64,000 nucleotides of DNA from Magnetococcales bacterium (lineage in GTDB: Bacteria; Pseudomonadota; Magnetococcia; Magnetococcales; Magnetaquicoccaceae). The translations under genes were made by a program, and so were the position numbers. The notes under the pieces were generated by a model, which did no database searches, was not told the origin of the DNA, and was given only the letters and a program-made list of their open reading frames with translations. Positions within the stretch are counted from its first letter, which is position 1. Each line of letters opens with the position of its first letter. Of this stretch, positions 10,114 through 19,036 are shown one piece after another. The stretch lies in assembly GCA_015231375.1 (NCBI GenBank), contig JADGBT010000007.1:1-64000 (forward strand). Direction: 5' to 3'.

Positions 10114-10126
10114 AATCAATGAATTG
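10114..10126 (+). promoter_or_regulatory. IHF consensus site in nifE promoter
   Basis: AATCAATGAATTG is a full match to WATCAANNNNTTR, ending 5 bases before the -24 element of nifE and lying between it and the NifA-like site. Confidence 0.6.
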
Positions 10127-10131
10127 TCTCT

Positions 10132-10145
10132 GGCATAACCATTGC
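10132..10145 (+). promoter_or_regulatory. Sigma54 (-24/-12) promoter of nifENX operon
   Basis: CTGGCATAACCATTGCG has GG and GC separated by 10 bases and matches the TGGCAY-N5-TTGC form closely. Predicted transcription start is near 10157, about 24 bases before the nifE ATG. Confidence 0.87.
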
Positions 10146-10180
10146 GTTTTTCTCGTCGAACCCCCATCACGGAGAAGCCC

Positions 10181-11581
10181 ATGAAAAACGCCGAGATCGC
10201 CAGACTGCTGGAAGAACCCGCCTGCCAGCATCACACCCCGGACAAGACCACCTGTGGCAAGCTCAAGCCCGGTGCCACAGCCGGAGGATGCAGTTTCGAC
10301 GGCGCGCAGATCACCCTGTTTCCCATCAGCGACGCGGCCCATATCGTTCACGGTTCCATCGCCTGCGCGGGGAGTTCCTGGAATGGGCGGGGATCGTTGT
10401 CCAGCGGTCCGGAGTTGCATCGCTTGGGGTTGACCACCGATCTGTCCGAACAGGAGATCATCATGGGGCGGGGCGAAAAAAAGCTGTTGTTCGCCATCAA
10501 GACCACGGTGGAACGGTGGCATCCGCCTGCGGTATTCGTCTATCAGACCTGTATTCCCGCCCTGATCGGCGATGATCTGGAGGCGGTGTGTCGCGCGGCG
10601 GGCAATGCCTTTGGTTTGCCGGTGATTCCGGTGGACGCTGCCGGTTTTTATGGCACCAAGAATCTGGGCAACCGGATCGCCGGAGAGACCATCTTGAAAT
10701 ATGTGGTGGGCACCCGGGAGCCGGACCCGGTGCCGCCCAGGTCGGAGATGCGCATCCACGCCATCAATCTGGTCGGGGAGTTCAATATTGCCGGGGAGTT
10801 CTGGCATGTAGCCCCGTTGCTGGACGAACTGGGCATTCGGGTGTTGTGTACCCTGGCCGGGGATACCCGCTATCACGAGGTGCAGACCATGCACCGGGCC
10901 GAAGTCACCATGCTGGTCTGTTCCAAGGCGCTGATCAACGTGGCGCGCAAGCTCGAAGAGCAATACGGCATTCCCTGGTTCGAGGGGAGTTTTTACGGCA
11001 TGCGCGATACCTCGGACGCCTTGCGGCGCATGGCCCGGCTGACCGGTGATGCCGACTTGCAACAGCGCACCGAAACCGTGATCCAGCGGGAAGAGGCGCG
11101 CCTGACTCAGGAACTGCTCCCCTGGCGTCAACGATTGCAGGGCAAGCGGGCGCTGCTGTACACCGGCGGGGTCAAGTCCTGGTCCGTGGTTTCCGCGTTG
11201 CAGGATCTGGGCATGACGGTGGTGGCGACCGGCGTGAAGAAGTCCACCCAGCAGGACCGGGAGCGCATTCAGGAGTTGATGGGGGAGGAGGCGGTGCTGA
11301 TCGAGGAGGGCAATCCGCGCCTGATGTTGGATCTGTTTCGTCGGCAGCGGGCGGATGTGTTCATCGCCGGTGGGCGCAACATGTTTACCGCGTTGAAGGC
11401 CTGTCTGCCTTTTCTGGATATCAACCAGGAGCGGGAGCACGCCTACGCCGGTTACGCGGGCCTGCCGGAGCTGGCCCGACAACTGGACATCACCATGCAC
11501 AGTCCGATCTGGGAGCGGGTGCGTCGACCGGCCCCCTGGGCGACCGCGACCGTGCCTGTCGCCACGGGAGAGACCCCATGA
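10181..11581 (+). CDS. nifE: NifE, FeMo-co scaffold alpha-like subunit
   Basis: NifE pairs with NifN to form the scaffold on which NifB-co matures to FeMo-co. It is a NifD paralogue of 466 residues with conserved cysteines in [25 protein letters not shown] and [15 protein letters not shown] chose the ATG at 10181 ([10 protein letters not shown]) because GGAG precedes it and the sigma54 start site lies just upstream; the longer in-frame start at 10142 falls inside the promoter and cannot be used. Its stop overlaps the nifN start as ATGA. Confidence 0.97.
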   Translation: MKNAEIARLLEEPACQHHTPDKTTCGKLKPGATAGGCSFDGAQITLFPISDAAHIVHGSIACAGSSWNGRGSLSSGPELHRLGLTTDLSEQEIIMGRGEKKLLFAIKTTVERWHPPAVFVYQTCIPALIGDDLEAVCRAAGNAFGLPVIPVDAAGFYGTKNLGNRIAGETILKYVVGTREPDPVPPRSEMRIHAINLVGEFNIAGEFWHVAPLLDELGIRVLCTLAGDTRYHEVQTMHRAEVTMLVCSKALINVARKLEEQYGIPWFEGSFYGMRDTSDALRRMARLTGDADLQQRTETVIQREEARLTQELLPWRQRLQGKRALLYTGGVKSWSVVSALQDLGMTVVATGVKKSTQQDRERIQELMGEEAVLIEEGNPRLMLDLFRRQRADVFIAGGRNMFTALKACLPFLDINQEREHAYAGYAGLPELARQLDITMHSPIWERVRRPAPWATATVPVATGETP

Positions 11582-13008
11582 CCACCCCTGTCCTCAAACG
11601 CAAAGCCCTGACCGTGCGCCCCTTGAAAACCAGTCAGACCGTCGGCGCGGTATTGGCCTTTCAGGGCATGGCCAACGCCATTCCGTTGTTGCATGGCTCC
11701 CAGGGGTGCAGCGCGTTCACCAAGGTCTTTTTTGTACGCCACTTCCGGGAGCCGATTCCGATTCAGACCACGGCTTTGGATCAGACCAGCACCATCATGG
11801 GGGCGGACGGCAACCTGATCGAGGCGATGGCCACTCTGGCCGCCAAGAGCGGGGCCGTCTTGATCGGGGTGGTGGCCACCGGACTGGTGTCCACCCAGGG
11901 ATGTGATCTGCCACGGGTGATCCGGCATTTTCGGCAGGAGTATCCCCAATGGCGGGAGTTGCCCATCGTGCCGGTGGAGGCGCCGGATTTCACCGGATGC
12001 CAGGAGAGCGGTTACGGATTGGCGGTTCTGGCCATGGTGGAACATCTGATCACCCCGCGTCCCTGGAGGGCCGACGCCACGCTTCCCCGCGTCAACGTGC
12101 TGGCCGCCTCCAGCCTGACTCCGGGGGATCTGGAGGAGGTGCGGGATCTGTTGGCCGCGTTTGATCGGGAGGCGGTGTTTCTGCCCGATCTGTCCGACGC
12201 CCTGGATGGGCATCTGGCGGAAGGGGATTATCTCCCGGTTACCACGGGGGGTACCACGCTTGATTTTTTTAAAGAATTCCATCAATCCCAGGCTACCTTG
12301 GTGATTGGCCGCTCCTTGTTTCCGGCGGCGGAACGTCTGCAACAGCTTTGCCCCATGCCGGTGTTGCGGTTCGAGCATCTGATGGGGCTGGATGCCACCG
12401 ACCGGCTGGTTTCCGCGTTGGCTAATTTGACCGGGGGCAAGGTGCCATCCCGTGTGGAGCGCTGGCGGCGGCAAATGCTGGACGCCATGCTGGATACCCA
12501 TTTTCTGTTGGGGCAAAAACGGGTGGCCATGGCCGGGGAGCCGGATCTGGTGGCGGGATTTCATCAACTGTTCGCCGAAATGGGAAGCCACACCGTGGCC
12601 GCCGTGGTCCCGCATCGGTCATCGGGCCGCAACGTCGGGCCGGAGTTGACCGTGGTGGGGGATCTGGATGATCTGGAAAGAGTGGCCGTGGCGGAGAAAG
12701 CCGAACTGCTGGTGGGCAACTCCCAACTGGCGGAGACCGCCGCCCGGTTGCATCTGCCGCTGATGCGGGCCGGATTTCCCATCTTCGACCGTTTGGGCGG
12801 ATTCCGCGAGGCGCGCATTGGTTATCGGGGCAGTCGCAATGCCCTGTTTGAGGCGGCCAACCGGCTGCTGGAGGGTGCCGCGCACGGGATTTCTCCTTAC
12901 TTCAGCGGGTTGCGTTCCATTCCTGCGTCTCTTGGAGCGGTGAACGATGAGCAACGTCTGGCGTCGGTTGCGGGTTCATCATGGCCTGGAAGCCCCGGTC
13001 ATGGGTGA
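11578..13008 (+). CDS. nifN: NifN, FeMo-co scaffold beta-like subunit
   Basis: NifN is the NifK-like partner of NifE, 476 residues. The segment [40 protein letters not shown] resembles the P-cluster region of NifK but keeps fewer cysteines, as usual for NifN; only the residues around GSQGC are cited here as diagnostic. A C-terminal [11 protein letters not shown] segment matches the family. The start overlaps nifE by 4 bases and the last 62 bases overlap nifX. The final 40 or so residues, encoded in the overlap, look unconserved. Confidence 0.96.
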   Translation: MTTPVLKRKALTVRPLKTSQTVGAVLAFQGMANAIPLLHGSQGCSAFTKVFFVRHFREPIPIQTTALDQTSTIMGADGNLIEAMATLAAKSGAVLIGVVATGLVSTQGCDLPRVIRHFRQEYPQWRELPIVPVEAPDFTGCQESGYGLAVLAMVEHLITPRPWRADATLPRVNVLAASSLTPGDLEEVRDLLAAFDREAVFLPDLSDALDGHLAEGDYLPVTTGGTTLDFFKEFHQSQATLVIGRSLFPAAERLQQLCPMPVLRFEHLMGLDATDRLVSALANLTGGKVPSRVERWRRQMLDAMLDTHFLLGQKRVAMAGEPDLVAGFHQLFAEMGSHTVAAVVPHRSSGRNVGPELTVVGDLDDLERVAVAEKAELLVGNSQLAETAARLHLPLMRAGFPIFDRLGGFREARIGYRGSRNALFEAANRLLEGAAHGISPYFSGLRSIPASLGAVNDEQRLASVAGSSWPGSPGHG

Positions 13009-13429
13009 ACCCGCCGGAAAGGTGGCCTTTGCCAGCAGCGATCGGCAGCGGGTCGATGAGCATTTCGGCATGGCCACGGGTTTTGTGATCCACGAAGTGG
13101 CGTCGGACGGATATCGACTGGTGGAGGTGCTGCAATCCGTGGCGTCGGACAGCCACAGCGGTCGGATCGGGGAGCGCGTTCGCTTGCTGGCAGGGTGTCG
13201 TCTGTTGTTTTGCGTGGCGATCGGCGAGGCCGCCAAACAGCAGTTGGCCACGGCGGGCATCACCGCCATGGTGGTGGAGTCGGGGGAATCGATTGCCACG
13301 CTGCTGGACAGACTGCAAGCGCATTCGGCCTCCCATGGGGAGAGTCTGACCCCTTTCAAGAAACCGCTCTCTTCCCAGGAGGCGGAGGATAAATTTTTGG
13401 CCATGCTGGCCAATGGTTGGGATGAATAA
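12947..13429 (+). CDS. nifX: NifX, NifB-co/VK-cluster carrier
   Basis: This 160-residue protein has the NifX/NifB-C domain (GKVAFASSDRQRVDEHFG at about 24-41) and binds FeMo-co precursors in transit between NifB and NifEN. The ATG at 12947 has a GGAG sequence upstream and gives a 62-base overlap with nifN in another frame; a later start at residue 19 (MGEPAGK, 13001) would shrink the overlap to 8 bases and still keep the whole domain. It is followed by the DUF269 gene after 29 bases. Confidence 0.92.
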   Translation: MSNVWRRLRVHHGLEAPVMGEPAGKVAFASSDRQRVDEHFGMATGFVIHEVASDGYRLVEVLQSVASDSHSGRIGERVRLLAGCRLLFCVAIGEAAKQQLATAGITAMVVESGESIATLLDRLQAHSASHGESLTPFKKPLSSQEAEDKFLAMLANGWDE

Positions 13430-13458
13430 CCTTAAACAAACCAGAACGGAGCCGGATC

Positions 13459-13926
13459 ATGCAAGAGCAAGAGACCACCCAGTGGCAGGATGAAGCGTTG
13501 TTGTCCACCGATTTTTTCCAGGAGATGCGGCGTCAATTGCTCTCCCATGGTGGCGTTCGCGAGGGCATCTCGATGCACAAGATGCTGGAACCTTTTCTGG
13601 TGACTCCGGAAATGCGCCAATCGATTCCCATCGTCGGGGATCCCTCGCCTGCCACGTTGGGGCGGTTGCGCTGTTTTTACAACGCCATCGCGGTCCTCAT
13701 CGAAAAAGAGTGCGGTCTCATGGCCCGGCCTTTGTTGGAGATGAACCCGGAAGGATTCGGCACTTTGCTGATCGTGGTGGGAAAACTGGTGGCTGTGGAT
13801 CGGGTGTTGCGGGATGTGCATCGTTTCGGTTTCGCCGACCTGTCCCGCATGAAACACGAGGCGGACAAGTTGCTGGCCGTGGCGTTGCAGCGGATCGGGG
13901 AACATGGGGTCGTGGCTGGATTGTGA
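13459..13926 (+). CDS. NifX-associated nitrogen fixation protein (DUF269)
   Basis: This 155-residue helical protein belongs to the NifX-associated (DUF269) family found next to nifX in many diazotrophs. Its function is unknown. Visible features are an N-terminal amphipathic helix, a central LGRLRCFYNAIAVLIEKECG segment and a conserved GFGTLLIVVGKLVAVDR stretch. GGAG lies 7 bases before the ATG. The position between nifX and the nif ferredoxin supports the assignment. Confidence 0.88.
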   Translation: MQEQETTQWQDEALLSTDFFQEMRRQLLSHGGVREGISMHKMLEPFLVTPEMRQSIPIVGDPSPATLGRLRCFYNAIAVLIEKECGLMARPLLEMNPEGFGTLLIVVGKLVAVDRVLRDVHRFGFADLSRMKHEADKLLAVALQRIGEHGVVAGL

Positions 13927-14020
13927 GCGTGATGACCCTATCCTGACCGCATCGCGACCGGAAGTGTGCGGATGAACACCCATGGCGAGCGTCGCGCGCC
14001 CGCAGCCCAAGGAGACGAGG

Positions 14021-14350
14021 ATGACCGGAACGTTTGTCACCAGTTTGACCCGTGGCGGCACCCCCTGGATGCCCACCTTCATTACCCTGCTGGATGGAAA
14101 ACGCTGTATCGGTTGTGGCCGATGTTTCAAGGTGTGTCCCCGTGAGGTGTTCGACCTGGTGGACCGGGATTCGGTGGCCGGTCTGAGCGGGTCGGAAGAG
14201 GAGGAGGATTGGCAGGATGACGGTTTCGACGATGATCCCCACATGGTGATGATCATCCACAACGCCGACGATTGCATTGGCTGCGCCGCCTGTTCCAAGG
14301 TGTGTCCCAAGCGGTGTCATACCCATGCCCCTTTGTCCAGGAACGGGTGA
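14021..14350 (+). CDS. fdxB: Nif-specific ferredoxin III (2[4Fe-4S])
   Basis: The 109-residue ferredoxin has two clusters, CIGCGRCFKVCP and CIGCAACSKVCP, separated by an acidic linker (SEEEEDWQDDGFDDD). This is the layout of the nif-specific ferredoxin III (FdxB) family. It probably feeds electrons into nitrogenase or cofactor assembly. The ATG at 14021 follows AAGGAGACGAGG; the in-frame start at 13982 lacks a ribosome site. It sits between the DUF269 gene and nifV. Confidence 0.88.
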   Translation: MTGTFVTSLTRGGTPWMPTFITLLDGKRCIGCGRCFKVCPREVFDLVDRDSVAGLSGSEEEEDWQDDGFDDDPHMVMIIHNADDCIGCAACSKVCPKRCHTHAPLSRNG

Positions 14351-14371
14351 TCCTTTCCGCAGGAGTCCGCC

Positions 14372-15523
14372 ATGCCGCATCAACGACTGCCATCGGTGAT
14401 CATCGACGATACCACCCTGCGGGATGGCGAGCAGAGCGCCGGCGTCTCCTTTACCCTGGAAGAGCGGTTGGCCATTGCCACCTGTCTGGATGCCATGGGG
14501 GTGCCGGAGCTGGAAATCGGCATCCCCGCCATGGGGCGCGAAGAGCAGGAGGAGATCCGCGCCGTGGTGCAACTGGGTTTGCGGGCGCGTCTGCTGGTCT
14601 GGTGCCGGATGCGCAGCGAAGAGATTCGGGCCTGCCGCCATTTGGGGGTGGGGTTGGTGGATCTTTCCATTCCGGTATCCGACCAGCAGATCCAACACAA
14701 GCTGAAAAAAGACCGGGCCTGGGTGTTGTCCCAGGTGCGACGGTGCGTGACCGAGGCGGTGGCAGATGGCTTGGCGGTGTGCGTGGGGGGGGAGGACGCT
14801 TCCCGGGGGGATCCGGATTTTTTGCTTCAGGTGATGGAGGTGGCTCAACAGGCCGGGGCGGAGCGGTTCCGGTTTGCCGACACGTTGGGCATCTTGGAGC
14901 CGTTCGGCCTGTATGAGCGGATGTCGCGGTTGCGTCGCGCCTCGGATCTGGATCTGGAGATGCACGCCCACAACGATCTGGGTCTGGCCACCGCCAACAC
15001 CCTGGCCGCGATCCGGGCTGGAGTCACCCATGTCAACACCACGGTCAACGGCCTGGGAGAGCGGGCCGGCAACGCCCCTTTGGAAGAGGTGGTCGCGGCC
15101 CTGACCCGTTTTTCCGGCCAGCGGACCGGCATCGATCTGACGCAATTTCCCAAGGTTTCCAAGTTGGTGGAACAGGCGTCGGGCATGACCCTTTCGCCTC
15201 AGAAAAGTGTGGTGGGCGAGCGGGTTTTTTCCCACGAGGCGGGCATTCACGTGGATGGACTGCTCAAGGATCCCCTCAACTATCAGGGCATCGACCCCCA
15301 CGCGGTGGGTCGGGAACATCGTCTGGTACTGGGCAAACATTCGGGACGACACGGCATTCGCTGGGTTTACGCCAGCCTGGGCATCGACATCACGGCGCAG
15401 GAGGTGGATACCCTCCAATTGCAACTGCGCCACTTCGCCCGACGCCACAAACGGGTGCCCCGTTCCGAGGACTTGTTGAAACTCTATGATACGGTTGCGT
15501 GTCGGAGTGCGTGCCTGGGTTGA
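14372..15523 (+). CDS. nifV: Homocitrate synthase NifV
   Basis: NifV condenses acetyl-CoA with 2-oxoglutarate to give homocitrate, the organic ligand of FeMo-co. The 383-residue protein has the alpha-isopropylmalate/homocitrate synthase signature DDTTLRDGEQSAGVSF near the N-terminus and the metal-binding HAHNDLGLATANT (about 195). AGGAG precedes the ATG. It is the last recognisable gene of the nifENX operon; a toxin-antitoxin pair follows after about 80 bases. Confidence 0.96.
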   Translation: MPHQRLPSVIIDDTTLRDGEQSAGVSFTLEERLAIATCLDAMGVPELEIGIPAMGREEQEEIRAVVQLGLRARLLVWCRMRSEEIRACRHLGVGLVDLSIPVSDQQIQHKLKKDRAWVLSQVRRCVTEAVADGLAVCVGGEDASRGDPDFLLQVMEVAQQAGAERFRFADTLGILEPFGLYERMSRLRRASDLDLEMHAHNDLGLATANTLAAIRAGVTHVNTTVNGLGERAGNAPLEEVVAALTRFSGQRTGIDLTQFPKVSKLVEQASGMTLSPQKSVVGERVFSHEAGIHVDGLLKDPLNYQGIDPHAVGREHRLVLGKHSGRHGIRWVYASLGIDITAQEVDTLQLQLRHFARRHKRVPRSEDLLKLYDTVACRSACLG

Positions 15524-15568
15524 GCCTCGATCAATCGGGCAAAAGGAGGTCTCCGAGGTGTTTCATGG

Positions 15569-15598
15569 TTGAATTCCCGTCAAAAGACTCATTACAAT
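15569..15598 (+). promoter_or_regulatory. Sigma70-type promoter of brnTA
   Basis: TTGAAT (15569-15574) and TACAAT (15593-15598) are separated by 18 bases. Transcription would begin near 15605, almost exactly at the ATG at 15606, which implies a leaderless brnT mRNA. Confidence 0.5.
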
Positions 15599-15605
15599 GG
15601 AAGCC

Positions 15606-15878
15606 ATGAAGATTACCTGCGACCCGGCAAAACGGGAAAAGACCCTCGTTGAACGAGGACTGGATTTTCTTCGCGCTCCAGAAATCTTTGTTGGTGAGCA
15701 GTATACACGTCTTGATGAACGCAGGGATTACGGAGAGCAACGTTTTGTTACGATAGGCGTTTTGGATGGACGGATGGTGGTTCTTGTTTGGACTCCACGG
15801 GAGCATGCCCGACATGTCATCTCACTAAGGAAGGCCAATGAACGCGAACAAACGAGATATCGAGTCTATCTGGATTGA
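15606..15878 (+). CDS. brnT: BrnT-type ribonuclease toxin
   Basis: BrnT is a small RelE-fold ribonuclease toxin neutralised by BrnA. The protein of about 90 residues has the family pattern: KITCDPAKREKTLVERGLDF, then RRDYGEQRFVTIGVLDGRM and VWTPREHARHVISLRKAN. The ATG at 15606 (MKIT) fits the family start; an upstream ATG at 15597 adds three residues but falls within the predicted -10 box. Its 3' end overlaps brnA by 41 bases. This overlap with toxin first is the usual brnTA layout. Confidence 0.9.
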   Translation: MKITCDPAKREKTLVERGLDFLRAPEIFVGEQYTRLDERRDYGEQRFVTIGVLDGRMVVLVWTPREHARHVISLRKANEREQTRYRVYLD

Positions 15879-16098
15879 CCCTGATGATGCTCCGGAACTG
15901 ACGGATGAGTGGTTCGAGCAAGCCGACCTTTATAAAGGCGGGAATCTGGTTCGTCGTGGCCGTCCCACAGACAGCCCTTCATCGATCGTTCAACTGGATT
16001 CCGACGTGCTTGCTGCCTTTCGTGCATCCGGGCAGGGATGGCAGGTCCGCATGAACAGCGTCTTGCGGGACTGGCTCAAGGCGCATTCGCCAGCGTAA
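15838..16098 (+). CDS. brnA: BrnA-type antitoxin
   Basis: This 86-residue protein fits BrnA: a disordered acidic N-terminal region that wraps the toxin (DDAPELTDEWFEQADLY), then a ribbon-helix-helix DNA-binding domain (SSIVQLDSDVLAAFRASGQGW and VRMNSVLRDWLKAH). BrnA normally represses its own operon. It overlaps brnT in another frame. Base composition is visibly lower in GC than the adjoining nif genes, suggesting acquisition. Confidence 0.9.
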   Translation: MNANKRDIESIWIDPDDAPELTDEWFEQADLYKGGNLVRRGRPTDSPSSIVQLDSDVLAAFRASGQGWQVRMNSVLRDWLKAHSPA

Positions 16099-16215
16099 TA
16101 CACTTTGGATACAGAGGTTTCATTCACAGATTGAGCCCGTAAACTGCTGAAAATCTTGGCCACACGGCCTTGATTTGATTTTCGGTCATTCCTGAATGTT
16201 TTCATGGTTTAATGA

Positions 16216-18612
16216 TTAATGTTTTGTAGTGATGGACAATTCACTTTTGAGAAGGTCCGCGACACGCTCGTACAGCTCGTTCGCTTGGGTCAGGTCTCCG
16301 GCTTGGAGATAAGCGAGAATCATATTAGACGCGCCATTGGCGTGCTGCTTTCTCAGTGGGGCTTCGTCGGGATGGTCTGCGGCCAGTTTGGACAGGGAGT
16401 CGTACAGTTCACGTGCCTGGGTCAGATCTCCAGCTTGGCCGTAAGCGAGAATCAAATTGACGGCGCCTTTCGCTTGTTCCTCCCGTAGCGTAGCCTTGTC
16501 GGAATGGTCTGCGGCCAGTTTGGATAGGGCGTCGTACAGTTCCCGCGCCTGGGTCAGATCTCCAGCTTGGCCGTAAGCTAGAATCAAATTGACCGTGCCT
16601 TTGGCATGCCACTCCCACAGGGTGGTCTCGTGGGGATGGGTGGTGGTCAGTTTGGACAAGGAGTCGTATACTTCACGCGCTTGGATTAGATCTCCGGCTT
16701 GGCCATAAGTGTGAATCAAATTGACCGCGCCCTTGGCCTGTTGCTCTTGCAGCGTGGCCTCGTTGGAATGATCGGCGGCCAGTTTGGACAGTGAGTCGTA
16801 CAGTTTCTGCGCCTGGGACAGATCTCCGGCTTGGCTATAATAGTGAATCAAATTGAATGCGCTCTTGGCGTGCAACTCCCGTAGCGTAGCCTCGGCGGGA
16901 TGGACGGAGGCCAATTCTGGCAGTGAGTCGTATAATTTATGCGCCTTGGTCAAATCTTTGGTTTTTCCATAAGCGAGAATCAAATTGAATGCGCCTTTGG
17001 CTTGCAACTCCTGTAGTATAACCTCGTCGGAATGGTCTGCGGCCAGTTTGGACAGTGCGTCGTACAATTCCCGCGCCCGGATCGGATCTCCGGCTTGGCT
17101 ATAAGCGCGAATCAAATTGACCGCGCTACTGGCGTGCAACTCCCGCAGAGTAGCTTCGCCAGGATGTGCGACGGCCAGGGCGGCGAGTCGATCCAGCAGT
17201 TTCTTGGCCTCCTGGATATGAACCCCGGCAAAGTAGATAACATTGATCACTGTACGTGCCCAGAACTTTCGGATCCAAATAGAATGATCCTCCGGCAAGG
17301 CCATGAGCGGCCACAAGGCTGGGTGGTCCGGATAGTCCTGGGCGCAGCGCGACAGGGTTTCAAAAGTCTCGATTGGGTTGATTTTCCAGGAAGTGGTGAG
17401 AAGTTTGGCGCGCAGGTCGCATTTTCTTTTATCCAGTCGGGGATTGGCCTGGGTTGGCTGCAACTCTTGCAGAACAAAAAGTTCGCCGATCAGGTCAGGT
17501 TCCAGGGGAAAAAGACGCGACTGCTCAGCATTCATGGCGTGACCAGTCAGATGCAAGGAGCGTTCGCTCCAAGGCGGATTCTGGATGTTCACGGCCTGTT
17601 CCAGTTGGGTCAGGAGTGTCTCCGGCAAGTCCTCCCGAAGCGTATCAATCCCGCCGCACAGGGTTGCCACGATCAACAGAGGCAGATCCGAATCTAGATT
17701 TACACACCCTTCTTGCCAGCGGCTTTTTTCGCGATCCAGGATGTCCGAGATCAATTGATCTTTGCTCCAGGTAAGCGCCGCCGCAGTTGAACCATGTTGC
17801 AGGGCTTCGGCCAGGAACAGGGCATACAGGGGACGTCCGCCCACATCCAATCTCTCCAGGATCGTGAGCCATTCCTTTTTGGGCGGACGTTTGCTGCTTG
17901 GCCATTGGTTCACCACTTCAACCAGTTGTTCCATGGAGAGTGGCGCCAACTTTAGCGCCTCTTGTCGGTGTTGGCTGCTCGCAATGACACTCCTGCTGTA
18001 GCTATCCTCTCCCAGAAATTGTTTGAACCAGTCGGTTTCTTCCTCTTCCTCTTTGAGTTTGCGTTTGAGTTCGCGTTCTAGCAGCAACAACCGCACTTTG
18101 GAACCCGTATGCTGCCGGGTGGCTAGGCTGCGCACCAGTTCACCTACTTCTTGGGGCTTGCCAAGGACGTAATCCGCAATCAGAAGGACCGGTTTGTTCG
18201 GCCAATCCTGCGGTGGTGTTTTCAGGAATTGAATATTCTGATCCCATGTCCGCTGGCGACCCAGAAAACCCGCTTCCCATCCCTGTTTTTGGTACTCCAA
18301 AGCGGTTTCGAGCGCCAGACGGCTCTTGCCCAGGCCACCCGCGCCCACGGCCAGCCACCACTTGAATGGCTCTGGACCTTCCAGGAACTCTTGCAATTGC
18401 TTCTGTTCTTTTTCCCTGCCGATCATCCGCGTCTTTTGGGAGGTGTAACGGAATCGGGTGATATCCTTGGAGACGTCCTGGGTCACACCCGGAGGCAGCA
18501 ACTGCAACTCCAGGCGCAGAGGAGGTGTGGCACTTGCCAGATAGTTATTCTGCACGCCAATGATGTTCGAGTGTCGCGCAAACCCGACTTTGATCTCGAT
18601 TTGTTCTGCCAT
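16216..18612 (-). CDS. NLR-like STAND NTPase with N-terminal amyloid-type motif and TPR repeats
   Basis: This 798-residue protein has three parts. Residues 5-25 form a short motif, IKVGFARHSNIIGVQNNYL, before any folded domain. Residues about 60-350 are a STAND/NB-ARC-like NTPase with P-loop GAGGLGKS, Walker B-like PVLLIADY and an arginine-rich KVRLLLLERE strand. Residues about 460-790 are about seven near-identical 44-residue TPR-like repeats (NLILAYGQAGDLTQARELYDSLSKLAADH type, shown only in part). This is the layout of bacterial NLR-like sensors. It starts 10 bases after the preceding small gene, whose C-terminus carries a matching motif. I infer a receptor that nucleates the effector by amyloid templating. 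No experimental function is known. Confidence 0.75.
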   Translation of the reverse strand: MAEQIEIKVGFARHSNIIGVQNNYLASATPPLRLELQLLPPGVTQDVSKDITRFRYTSQKTRMIGREKEQKQLQEFLEGPEPFKWWLAVGAGGLGKSRLALETALEYQKQGWEAGFLGRQRTWDQNIQFLKTPPQDWPNKPVLLIADYVLGKPQEVGELVRSLATRQHTGSKVRLLLLERELKRKLKEEEEETDWFKQFLGEDSYSRSVIASSQHRQEALKLAPLSMEQLVEVVNQWPSSKRPPKKEWLTILERLDVGGRPLYALFLAEALQHGSTAAALTWSKDQLISDILDREKSRWQEGCVNLDSDLPLLIVATLCGGIDTLREDLPETLLTQLEQAVNIQNPPWSERSLHLTGHAMNAEQSRLFPLEPDLIGELFVLQELQPTQANPRLDKRKCDLRAKLLTTSWKINPIETFETLSRCAQDYPDHPALWPLMALPEDHSIWIRKFWARTVINVIYFAGVHIQEAKKLLDRLAALAVAHPGEATLRELHASSAVNLIRAYSQAGDPIRARELYDALSKLAADHSDEVILQELQAKGAFNLILAYGKTKDLTKAHKLYDSLPELASVHPAEATLRELHAKSAFNLIHYYSQAGDLSQAQKLYDSLSKLAADHSNEATLQEQQAKGAVNLIHTYGQAGDLIQAREVYDSLSKLTTTHPHETTLWEWHAKGTVNLILAYGQAGDLTQARELYDALSKLAADHSDKATLREEQAKGAVNLILAYGQAGDLTQARELYDSLSKLAADHPDEAPLRKQHANGASNMILAYLQAGDLTQANELYERVADLLKSELSITTKH
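16270..17215 (-). repeat. 132-bp tandem repeats encoding TPR units
   Basis: About seven tandem copies of a 132-bp unit encode the 44-residue TPR-like repeats of the STAND protein. Units share long identical stretches (for example CAGATCTCCAGCTTGGCCGT in several copies, plus-strand reading), which suggests recent duplication or gene conversion. Confidence 0.85.
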
Positions 18613-18622
18613 GGCCGTGCTT

Positions 18623-18988
18623 TCAGTTGTGGTTGTGCTGAGAGCCGATGATCGTGCTGTGATTGGCTGTGACTACATGAATAGTATTTCCTCCGTACGT
18701 CCCGCCATGATTCTTCATCAGTTCGCTCAAGGCGGAGGCCAATTTCATAATCTCGGCATCGCGATCCAGCCCGCTGGCAGCGATTTCTTCTTGCAAGGTC
18801 AGTTTACGGCCATCGGAAGCAGGGTTTTGTTCAACCCCTTGCAAGGCGGTGACCACGGCGTGTTGCTCACCGAACAATTGTTTGATCTTGCCTTTCAAAG
18901 CATCATAGGCATCCGAAACCATCTGTCCTCCGACCTTTCCGGCAATGGCGGGGATTGCGGTTATAATAGCAGTGGAAATCGGATCCAT
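18623..18988 (-). CDS. Small Bell-like effector with C-terminal amyloid-signalling motif
   Basis: The 121-residue protein begins MDPISTAIITAIPAIAGKVG and continues as a predicted helical bundle to about residue 95. It then has a glycine-rich linker and ends in HVVTANHSTIIGSQHNHN. Bacterial Bell-domain (HeLo-like) proteins have this plan: a membrane-active helical domain followed by a short amyloid motif that is repeated at the N-terminus of an adjacent NLR. Aligning the last 20 residues with the start of the downstream STAND protein gives about 10 of 20 identical positions, including HS-x-IIG-x-Q. The ATG at 18988 follows AAAGGGG; an upstream start at 19030 overlaps the predicted transcription start. 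The assignment to Bell is from memory of the family pattern. Confidence 0.7.
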   Translation of the reverse strand: MDPISTAIITAIPAIAGKVGGQMVSDAYDALKGKIKQLFGEQHAVVTALQGVEQNPASDGRKLTLQEEIAASGLDRDAEIMKLASALSELMKNHGGTYGGNTIHVVTANHSTIIGSQHNHN

Positions 18989-19036
18989 GTTATAGCCCCT
19001 TTCGGTGTTGATAAGGATATTGGAGTGCATTTGACC

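Noticed and set aside
16270-17215. Regular 132-bp repeats as a possible CRISPR or satellite array
   Set aside because: The repeats are in frame within one long coding region and encode TPR units.
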